Positions 5,854 through 10,933 of a DNA stretch of 10,933 bases are shown in pieces. The notes beneath the pieces are model-generated. The model saw only the letters and a list, made by a program, of their open reading frames with translations. It was not told the origin of the DNA and made no database searches. A program made the translations under genes and the position numbers. This DNA is from Nitrospirota bacterium (GTDB taxonomy: Bacteria > Nitrospirota > UBA9217). Location: contig JAAXXJ010000085.1 of assembly GCA_013334545.1 (NCBI GenBank), positions 1-10,933 of the forward strand. The letters are read 5' to 3'. How positions within the stretch are numbered: the stretch's first letter is position 1; each line of letters begins with the position of its first letter.

Positions 5854-6114
5854 TTAAGTCTTCTTCTTCTCCCTGTCCTTTCGGACAACGATGTGCCACT
5901 CCTTCTCGCCGGTCTGCTCGACTTTCAAGACCTTCTGGCCCTCGTTCTCCATGCTTTTGGGAACGTTCTCGACGGCGGGTTTGTGGTCTAGGATGATCTC
6001 GAGCACCTCGCCGACGCTCATCTTTTCGATGGCCAGTTTGGAGCGGACGAAGGTATAGGGACATACCTGGCCCCTGATGTCTATGGTCTTATCCACCTTG
6101 ATGTCATCTCCCAT
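5854..6114 (-). CDS. tusA: TusA/SirA-family sulfur-carrier protein
   Basis: This 86-residue TusA-like protein is expected to carry sulfur as a persulfide on its single cysteine, Cys18, in DIRGQVCPYTFVRSK (12-26). Classical TusA has a CPxP motif; here it reads CPYT, so the second Pro is replaced by Thr. The rest fits the beta-alpha-beta fold: SKLAIEKMSVGEVLEIILDH at 25-44 and the conserved VPKSMENEGQKVL at 51-63. A lysine-rich tail (KDREKKKT) ends the protein. It lies 22 bases after homoserine dehydrogenase, so the two are surely co-transcribed, and just before moeB. It may feed sulfur to the MoeB/carrier pair. Which desulfurase or sulfide source loads it cannot be seen. The symbol tusA denotes the family, not a proven tRNA-thiolation role. 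Confidence 0.88.
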   Translation of the reverse strand: MGDDIKVDKTIDIRGQVCPYTFVRSKLAIEKMSVGEVLEIILDHKPAVENVPKSMENEGQKVLKVEQTGEKEWHIVVRKDREKKKT

Positions 6115-6136
6115 GCCTTACCCCCGGTCTCGGATC

Positions 6137-7453
6137 CTATGCTTTTGTTCCTTCCTCCACCCGGATGACCATCGTTGGACCGGCGACACAGTCCATCTTG
6201 TTGATTTCTTCCAGGGCCTTGCGGACATCGCGTTCAACGGCCTCGTGGGTCATCATCACGAGGGGGACCGCCTCGGCGGCGCCGCGTCCTTTCTGGATAA
6301 CCGACTCGATGCTGATGTTGTTCTTCCCGAGCACTCCCGAGATCCGCGACAGGACGCCGGGCTTGTCGAGAGCCGTGAACCGCAGGTAGTAGCACGACGT
6401 GATGTCATCCATCCTTCGTATCTTGAGCGGCGTCCGCTCCCGGAACGAGGCGACCGGCATCCTGCCCGTGCAGCCCGCCAGGATGTCCCTGCCGATGTCC
6501 ATGATATCGCTGACGACAGCACTGCCCGTCGGCATGTCGCCGGCCCCCCTGCCGTAGAACATCGTGGAGCCCACGGCGTTCCCGACCACGTTGAGCGCAT
6601 TGAACACTCCGTCCACCGTGGCGATGGGAGACTCGCCCGGCAGCATGGTCGGGTGGACCCGCGCTTCGACCTCGCCATTCACCATCTTGGTGATGGCAAG
6701 GAGCTTGATCTTGTACCCGAGCTCCTTCGCAAAATCGATGTCAAGCGGTGTGATCTTCGAGATGCCCTCCGTATGGATGTCCTCGAACTTGACCGGTGTG
6801 CCAAAGGCAAGCATGGTCAGGACCGTGAGCTTGTGCGCGGAATCGATGCCTTCGATGTCGAAGGTCGGGTCGGCCTCGGCGTAGCCCTTGGCCTGGGCCT
6901 CCTTCAGGACCTCATCGAACTTCCTGCCTTCGTTCGTCATGAGCGTCAGGATGTAGTTGCACGTGCCGTTCACGATGCCGTAGATGGACTCGATCCGGTT
7001 CGCCGCAAGGCCCTCTTTGAGCGACTTCAGGATCGGGATGCCGCCGGCAACGGACGCTTCGTACCCCACGGTCACGCCCGCCTTTTCCGCGGCCGCGTAG
7101 ATCTCCTCGCCGTGCACGGCCAGGAGCGCCTTGTTCGCGGTGACCACATGCTTCTTGTTCTCGATGGCCTCGAGGATGAACTCCTTGGCCGGCTTATAGC
7201 CGCCGATGAGCTCAACCACGATGTCGATGTCCGGATCGGCAAGGACCTCCTTCGCATCGTTCGTGAGTACCACATCGCCCAACTTCACGCCCCGGTCGCG
7301 CTTGATGTCCAGATCAGCGATCTTCTTGAGCTTCACCGGCACACCGAGCCTGCGCCTGATGATGTCCGCGTTCTCGATGAGGATGCACGCCGTGCCCGTA
7401 CCTACGGTGCCGAAACCGATGATACCGACATTGATGGATTTCTTCGTTGTCAT
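6137..7453 (-). CDS. hom: Homoserine dehydrogenase
   Basis: This 438-residue cytosolic enzyme reduces aspartate-4-semialdehyde to homoserine, the branch point to threonine and methionine. It shows the Rossmann motif GFGTVGTG at 13-20, VTANKALL at 104-111, the family segment YGIVNGTCNYILT at 158-170, the catalytic stretch EADPTFDIEGIDSAHKL at 193-209 (Lys208 likely catalytic) and a C-terminal ACT domain at about 356-432 (FTALDKPGVLSRISGVLGKNNISIESVIQ). The ACT domain predicts feedback control, most often by threonine. Length and order match monofunctional bacterial homoserine dehydrogenases. The ATG at 7453 has a GGTGAGG-type ribosome-binding site. It is flanked upstream by the alaC-like aminotransferase (120-base gap with an inverted repeat) and downstream by tusA at 22 bases, tying homoserine formation to the sulfur-carrier genes. 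Confidence 0.96.
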   Translation of the reverse strand: MTTKKSINVGIIGFGTVGTGTACILIENADIIRRRLGVPVKLKKIADLDIKRDRGVKLGDVVLTNDAKEVLADPDIDIVVELIGGYKPAKEFILEAIENKKHVVTANKALLAVHGEEIYAAAEKAGVTVGYEASVAGGIPILKSLKEGLAANRIESIYGIVNGTCNYILTLMTNEGRKFDEVLKEAQAKGYAEADPTFDIEGIDSAHKLTVLTMLAFGTPVKFEDIHTEGISKITPLDIDFAKELGYKIKLLAITKMVNGEVEARVHPTMLPGESPIATVDGVFNALNVVGNAVGSTMFYGRGAGDMPTGSAVVSDIMDIGRDILAGCTGRMPVASFRERTPLKIRRMDDITSCYYLRFTALDKPGVLSRISGVLGKNNISIESVIQKGRGAAEAVPLVMMTHEAVERDVRKALEEINKMDCVAGPTMVIRVEEGTKA

Positions 7454-7480
7454 CTCGCCTCACCTGTAAAAAACGTTCTC

Positions 7481-7563
7481 ACCGCCGAGGACGCAGAGTG
7501 CGCCGAGCGCAACATGCAAGGCGCTCATTCCTGCATCTCGGCGCTCTCAGCTATCTCTGCGGT
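7481..7563. repeat. Imperfect inverted word repeat between alaC-like gene and hom
   Basis: The 27-base arms at 7481-7507 and 7537-7563 are complementary at 21 positions with a 29-base loop. Typical words are ACCGCCGAGGACGCAGAG and its counterpart ATCTCTGCGGT. A related single arm lies at 2259-2285. The right end is 10 bases from the stop codon of the aminotransferase. No poly-T tract follows, so the transcript probably reads through it. Confidence 0.72.
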
Positions 7564-7573
7564 AAATAACCCT

Positions 7574-8752
7574 TCAATGATTCTGCAGCGCCTGCCTGAT
7601 CCCCTTCACTGCCTGGCGCAGCCGGTGCTCGTTCTCGATGAGTGCGAACCGTACATGGCTGTCGCCGTATTCGCCAAATCCGATGCCGGGAGCGACCGCG
7701 ACCTTCGCCTCCTTGATGAGGTGCTTCGAGAACTCAAGGGATCCCATCCTCCGGAACGCCTCGGGGATCTCGGCCCAGACGAACATGGTGGCCTTGGGCT
7801 TCTCGATCTGCCAGCCGGCCTTGTTCAGCCCCTCCACGAACACATCGCGCCGTGACCGGTAGGTCTCCGCGATCTCCTTCACGCACTCCTGCGGCCCGTT
7901 GAGCGCGATGATGGATGCGATCTGGATGGGTTGGAACATGCCGTAGTCCAGATAGCTCTTGATCTTGATCAGCGCACCCACGACATCCTTGTTCCCGACG
8001 CAGAATCCCACGCGCCACCCGGCCATGTTATAGGTCTTCGTGAGGCTGTAAAATTCCACGCCCACGTCCTTCGCGCCCTTCGCCTGCAGGAAGCTGGGGG
8101 CCTGGTAGCCGTCGAAGTTCAGGTCCGCGTAGGCCAGGTCGTGGACCACGATGATGTTGTTCTCCTTCGCGAAGTCCGCGATCCTCTGAAAGAAGTCAAG
8201 GTCGGTCACCTGGGTCGTTGGATTGTTCGGAAAGTTGATGATGAGCATCTTCGGCCGCGGCCAGGTGTTCTTATACGCCTCCTGCAGATCGGCGAAAAAG
8301 TCGCAGTCCTTCCGGAGCGGGATGGAACGGACCTCCCCGCCGGCGATGATCACGCTGTAGGGATGAATGGGATAGGCCGGCGTGGTCGTGAGCACCACGT
8401 CGCCCGGCCCCACGGTGGCAAGCACGAGATGGGACAGCCCTTCCTTGGATCCGATGGTCACCACGGCCTCGGACTCGGGGTCAAGGTCAACGCCGTATTT
8501 CGTTCTGTATCGGTCGCAGATGGCGGAGCGAAGTTTGGTGATGCCCTTGGATGCCGAGTACCGGTGGTTCTTCGGATTCTGCGCCGCTTCGATGAGCTTT
8601 TCGACGATATGCTGCGGCGTCCCTTGATCGGGATTTCCCATGCCGAGGTCGATGATGTCCTCGCCCTGCCTTCTTGCTTCGAGCTTCATGGTGTTCACGA
8701 TGGCGAAAACATAGGGGGGCAGGCGCTTTATTCTGCCAAATACTTCGGACAT
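7574..8752 (-). CDS. alaC: PLP-dependent aminotransferase, AlaC-like
   Basis: This 392-residue class I/II fold-type I aminotransferase has the substrate-loop opening RIKRLPPYVF at 7-16, GMGNPDQGTP at 37-46, SKGITKLRSAI at 68-78, VTIGSKEGLSHL at 98-109, FPNNPT at 174-179, HDLAYADL at 204-211 (Asp205 and Tyr208 contact PLP) and SLTKTYNMAGWRVGF at 236-250, in which Lys239 should form the Schiff base. The wording closely resembles E. coli AlaC (YfdZ), a glutamate-pyruvate aminotransferase. Related enzymes act on aspartate, methionine or LL-diaminopimelate. Its place just before hom leaves an aspartate-producing or other aspartate-family role open. The ATG at 8752, preceded by GAGGATAGG, matches the family start. 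A frame opening at 8827 would add 25 residues from the leader. It is the first gene after the promoter at 8816-8844. Confidence 0.88.
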   Translation of the reverse strand: MSEVFGRIKRLPPYVFAIVNTMKLEARRQGEDIIDLGMGNPDQGTPQHIVEKLIEAAQNPKNHRYSASKGITKLRSAICDRYRTKYGVDLDPESEAVVTIGSKEGLSHLVLATVGPGDVVLTTTPAYPIHPYSVIIAGGEVRSIPLRKDCDFFADLQEAYKNTWPRPKMLIINFPNNPTTQVTDLDFFQRIADFAKENNIIVVHDLAYADLNFDGYQAPSFLQAKGAKDVGVEFYSLTKTYNMAGWRVGFCVGNKDVVGALIKIKSYLDYGMFQPIQIASIIALNGPQECVKEIAETYRSRRDVFVEGLNKAGWQIEKPKATMFVWAEIPEAFRRMGSLEFSKHLIKEAKVAVAPGIGFGEYGDSHVRFALIENEHRLRQAVKGIRQALQNH

Positions 8753-8815
8753 CCTATCCTCTTGTTTCAAAAGAGATAATTGCGATTGATACTTCCCGAA
8801 AAAAGAACGAAGTTG

Positions 8816-8844
8816 ATAATAAAACACCTAGGAACATTTGTCAA
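8816..8844 (-). promoter_or_regulatory. Sigma-70-type promoter for the alaC-like gene and operon
   Basis: On the minus strand TTGACA (8844-8839) is a perfect -35 box. It is followed by exactly 17 bases and TATTAT (8821-8816), a 5-of-6 match to the -10 box. Transcription would start near 8809, leaving a leader of about 57 bases before the ATG at 8752. The surrounding sequence is AT-rich. This is the best promoter in the window and probably drives the amino-acid and sulfur block. Confidence 0.75.
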
Positions 8845-8885
8845 TATAAAATCAAGAAAGGAGCAGGGAAAAGAGTCGGGAAATT

Positions 8886-8901
8886 GAGCGGTTAACCGCT
8901 C
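8886..8901 (-). terminator. Palindrome downstream of glpD, possible weak terminator
   Basis: GAGCGGTTAACCGCTC is a perfect 16-base palindrome, giving a 6-base GC-rich stem with a TTAA loop, followed on the minus strand by AATTTCCC and later CTCTTTTCC. It lies 69 bases after the glpD stop and 41 bases before the -35 box of the next gene, as expected of a terminator. The T-run is poor. A dimeric regulator-binding site is the alternative. A looser inverted structure (TCGTCG with CGACGA, about 8918-8954) lies between it and glpD. Confidence 0.4.
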
Positions 8902-8970
8902 GATGGCTTTGCAGCATCGTCGGGACCGTCGTGAGCCGGTTCCTGCTTCGACGAGGGGCTAGATGCATCG

Positions 8971-10554
8971 TCAGAACCTCTTTTCCTTGGCCAGATCTTC
9001 CGCGAATTTTTCCACCCAGTGTTTCTTCTCATCATTGCTCCATCCAAGCCCTAGGGCCGCGGTCTCCGCGATCTTCGCCGCATGCGGGCCGCCGCGTGAC
9101 GAGGTGATGCCGAGGTGCATTCTGCGGAGAACGATATCGGAGATGGTCTTGGCCCCCTCTTCCCGGATACCGTACAGGACCTGTGCGTAGATGTCCCTGC
9201 TCTCCGGAGAAACGGCCTCTGCGAGACGCGGGTCATCGTGCGCCAGCTGAAGGACCTTCTCCGCGCGCGAGCCGTACATGTGGACCAGATGGCGCACGGT
9301 CTCGGGGGCAGCATTGAACCGTTTGGCCAGCTGAGGGACTTCCTCCTTCAGGTACACGCCAAGCTCCGCAGGAAGACTCCCGGCAAGCGGTTTCCGGCCC
9401 GTTTCACAGGCAACTTTTTTCCCGAGCTTCCGGCATGCGGCATCCATGACGTCCTCCGCCATGTTCCGGTAGGTCGTGTACTTGCCGCCCGCGATGGTGA
9501 TGATCCTGCCCGTTCTCCCTTCGACGACGACACGGTGCTTTCGCGAGATCCTGCTTTCCCGTTCGCCGGCAAAGGCCAGGGGACGGACGCCTGCGTACGT
9601 GTAGAGGATATTGTCTTTCGTCAGGTGCAGGCCCGGCAGGATGCGCCTGCTCTCGTGCAGCAGATAGTCAACGTCCGACGCGTTAGCATGCACTTCGTCG
9701 AGGTCGCCGTCATATTTCGTGTCCGTTGTCCCGATGAGCGACCACCTGTCCAGGGGGATGATGAAGAACATCCTGCCGTCCCTCGAGGCGATGAAGAGCG
9801 ACTGCTCGGAGAGCTTCGGCATGATCAGATGGATGCCCTTGGTCGGATAGATGATCTTTGTTCTGTCGATGCCGCCGGCTTTGCGCACGTCATCCACCCA
9901 GGGCCCGCTTGCATTGACGAGGACCCTGGCGCGGCAGGTCATGGCAGTACCGGACAGGGTATCGCGGGCCGTCACGACGACGCCGTCCCCCGTTTCGGTG
10001 ATCTTCTCCGCAGCCGTGTAGTTCAGGACCTTCGCGCCAGCGTCCCGCGCGGAAATGATGTTCTCGATCACCAGCCGCTCGGGCAGGATGATCTGGTGGT
10101 CGTAGAACAGTGCGCTGCCCTTGAGGCCGTCCTGGTTCAGCCGCGGCTCCATCAGGAGCGTCCTGTCCGCTCCGGCGGTGAAATAATGCGGGATGTCCTT
10201 CTCCCGGGACAATAGTTCGTAGAGATGGATGCCCACGGAGATGGCTGCCCTGCCGTGCGGGTCGCCCTTGTAGATCGGGATCAGGATCGGCATGGGCGTG
10301 ATGAGGTACGGGGCCTGCTTGCGCAGGATCGCCCGCTCCCGGAGCGCCTCGGCGACAAGATCGACCTCGAAGTTCGCCAGGTACCTGAGCCCACCGTGCA
10401 CCAGGCGCGTGGTCTTCGAGCTCACGCCCGACGCATAATCGCGCTTCTCGAGCAGAAGCGCAGACAGGCCCCTGAGCGCCGCATCGCGGGCCACGCCGGC
10501 ACCGGTGATCCCGCCGCCGATAACGATGATATCAAAGACCTGATCAGATGCCAC
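8971..10554 (-). CDS. glpD: FAD-dependent glycerol-3-phosphate dehydrogenase
   Basis: This 527-residue flavoprotein oxidises sn-glycerol-3-phosphate to dihydroxyacetone phosphate at the membrane surface and passes electrons to quinones. Seen: the FAD-binding motif IIVIGGGITGAGVARDAALRG at about 9-29, the family signature SSKTTRLVHGGLRYL at 45-59, NASGPWVDD for the flavin/substrate core, LIGTTDTKYDGD in the middle, YAGVRPL, and GGKYTTYRNMAED near the end of the DAO domain. The C-terminal DAO_C region (about 390-515) includes VRHLVHMYGSRAEKVL and DIVLRRMHLG. Length is slightly above E. coli GlpD (501). The start is a GTG at 10552-10554 with GAGGAG five bases upstream, and the protein then begins directly before the FAD fold. 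The upstream partial gene encodes a glycerophosphodiester phosphodiesterase, whose product is the GlpD substrate. No GlpA/B/C subunits are present. Confidence 0.95.
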   Translation of the reverse strand: MASDQVFDIIVIGGGITGAGVARDAALRGLSALLLEKRDYASGVSSKTTRLVHGGLRYLANFEVDLVAEALRERAILRKQAPYLITPMPILIPIYKGDPHGRAAISVGIHLYELLSREKDIPHYFTAGADRTLLMEPRLNQDGLKGSALFYDHQIILPERLVIENIISARDAGAKVLNYTAAEKITETGDGVVVTARDTLSGTAMTCRARVLVNASGPWVDDVRKAGGIDRTKIIYPTKGIHLIMPKLSEQSLFIASRDGRMFFIIPLDRWSLIGTTDTKYDGDLDEVHANASDVDYLLHESRRILPGLHLTKDNILYTYAGVRPLAFAGERESRISRKHRVVVEGRTGRIITIAGGKYTTYRNMAEDVMDAACRKLGKKVACETGRKPLAGSLPAELGVYLKEEVPQLAKRFNAAPETVRHLVHMYGSRAEKVLQLAHDDPRLAEAVSPESRDIYAQVLYGIREEGAKTISDIVLRRMHLGITSSRGGPHAAKIAETAALGLGWSNDEKKHWVEKFAEDLAKEKRF

Positions 10555-10559
10555 TATCT

Positions 10560-10565
10560 CTCCTC
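10560..10565 (-). promoter_or_regulatory. Ribosome-binding site deciding the GTG start of glpD
   Basis: GAGGAG, within the longer purine run GAGGAGAG, ends five bases before the GTG at 10554. It supports this start, which gives the short N-terminal lead expected before the FAD-binding fold. Confidence 0.8.
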
Positions 10566-10764
10566 AAGCGGTTTGTTCTGGTCCGATACGGGAATTCTAT
10601 CTGCTCGTCATCGAAATAGCCTAACTTGCCATAGGACCTATACGATACCCGAGGGTGTTCTGAATTATCGAGCGCATCATCAACATCGCGGCCTCTCAAT
10701 ACGTATGAGATAAAAAGGATGTATTTTATATTGAACTGAGAATCTGTAGCAGGGAAACATCAAT

Positions 10765-10804
10765 ATTGCCACTTTTATGATAAAATGATTTTAAATGTAG
10801 CAAT
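10765..10804. repeat. AT-rich inverted repeat upstream of glpD
   Basis: The outer arms ATTGCCAC (10765-10772) and GTAGCAAT (10797-10804) match as inverted repeats at 7 of 8 positions. The interior contains the palindromic TTTTATGATAAAA. It lies 34 bases after the phosphodiesterase stop. It could be a regulator operator or a transcript hairpin; no T-run follows. Confidence 0.45.
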
Positions 10805-10838
10805 AAATTCCCACTTACTGTCATTATTATCCATATTA

Positions 10839-10933
10839 TTACATAAATTTTTCCACAATAGTACTTAGCAAATTCGGTCTATTCGTGTACAGCCCGTCAA
10901 CTCCCCAGGAAATCAGCTTTTCCATATCGCTCT
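10839..10933 (-). CDS. C-terminal tail of a glycerophosphodiester phosphodiesterase (partial)
   Basis: The last 30 residues before a TAA at 10839-10841 read MEKLISWGVDGLYTNRPNLL... and end KFM; the rest lies beyond the right edge. The motif W-GVDG-(I/L)-x-T(N/D)RP(D/N)LL is the hallmark C-terminal end of the GDPD (GlpQ/UgpQ) TIM barrel, which hydrolyses glycerophosphodiesters to glycerol-3-phosphate and an alcohol. The next gene downstream, glpD, uses that product, which supports the call. Only the tail is visible, so cytosolic (UgpQ) versus exported (GlpQ) type cannot be told. The gene is on the same strand as glpD, with a 284-base gap. Confidence 0.8.
   Translation of the reverse strand, partial: SDMEKLISWGVDGLYTNRPNLLSTIVEKFM

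Larger units (their letters stand above)
10555..10838 (-). promoter_or_regulatory. AT-rich gap upstream of glpD
   Basis: These 284 bases hold no supported gene. The half nearer the phosphodiesterase gene is clearly richer in A and T than the neighbouring genes. It contains an inverted repeat at 10765-10804 and, next to glpD, the GAGGAG ribosome-binding site (10560-10565). Several AT-rich boxes could serve as a -10 element (for example TATAAA near 10728), but none has a good -35 partner, so I do not name a promoter. The glpD promoter and a terminator for the upstream gene are expected somewhere here. Confidence 0.4.

Noticed and set aside
914..7563. CRISPR array or tandem repeats
   Set aside because: The repeated words are imperfect, mostly inverted, of several different sequence types, and lack regular spacers or nearby cas genes.
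6077..7855. Long open frame of 592 codons on the plus strand opposite hom and the aminotransferase
   Set aside because: It runs antisense to two well-supported enzymes, spans the intergenic repeat, and its translation is rich in Arg, Asp, His and Leu with no recognisable motif, as expected of a GC-rich shadow frame.
874..8970. Rho-independent terminators inside the amino-acid/sulfur block
   Set aside because: The intergenic hairpins are not followed by T-runs on the minus strand, so I do not call them terminators.
9115..10215. Plus-strand open frame of 366 codons opposite glpD
   Set aside because: Fully antisense to intact glpD, no family motif and no ribosome-binding context; a codon-bias shadow.

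Overview
The window holds eleven protein genes, nine complete and one cut by each edge, all on the minus strand. Coding sequence is GC-rich. No RNA gene, insertion sequence, phage gene or CRISPR array was seen. The gene content and style (citramalate synthase, a phosphoglycerate-mutase-like candidate homoserine kinase, ThiF/MoaD/JAMM/TusA sulfur proteins) suggest a free-living, probably anaerobic or sulfur-metabolising bacterium. A Nitrospirota or Desulfobacterota (deltaproteobacterial) relative is my best guess, but it rests on general resemblance only.

Read in the direction of transcription (high to low coordinates), the window opens with the C-terminal tail of a glycerophosphodiester phosphodiesterase (10839 to the right edge). 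An AT-rich gap and glycerol-3-phosphate dehydrogenase glpD (10554-8971) follow, making a small glycerophosphodiester/glycerol-phosphate module. A palindrome that may end glpD (8886-8901) and a near-consensus sigma-70 promoter (8816-8844) separate it from the main block.

The main block runs alaC-like aminotransferase (8752-7574), homoserine dehydrogenase (7453-6137), tusA-like (6114-5854), moeB/thiF-like (5737-4934), JAMM peptidase (4877-4455), MoaD/ThiS-like carrier (4206-3931), a stand-alone NIL-domain protein (3821-3582), a candidate homoserine kinase of the phosphoglycerate mutase-like family (3519-2296), aspartate kinase (2221-1004) and citramalate synthase (873 to the left edge). Aspartate kinase, homoserine dehydrogenase and the candidate kinase would lead from aspartate to phosphohomoserine. 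Citramalate synthase starts the pyruvate route to isoleucine. Embedded between them is a complete set for making a protein thiocarboxylate: carrier, activating enzyme and JAMM peptidase, plus a TusA sulfur carrier and a NIL protein.

The arrangement resembles the HcyS/HcyF/HcyD methionine pathway described in Wolinella succinogenes. The likely job is protein-bound sulfide delivery for homocysteine (or cysteine) synthesis from an aspartate-family acceptor. No sulfhydrylase (MetY, CysK/CysM type) lies in the window, so the acceptor enzyme is unknown. The carrier ends in Gly-Gly-Arg, so its C-terminus appears capped and would need trimming, a plausible task for the adjacent JAMM peptidase.

Five gaps within the main block carry short, imperfect inverted repeats or related single copies built from recurring words. 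They fall into several different families, and one gap (4207-4454) could also fold as a leader ahead of the sulfur-carrier gene.
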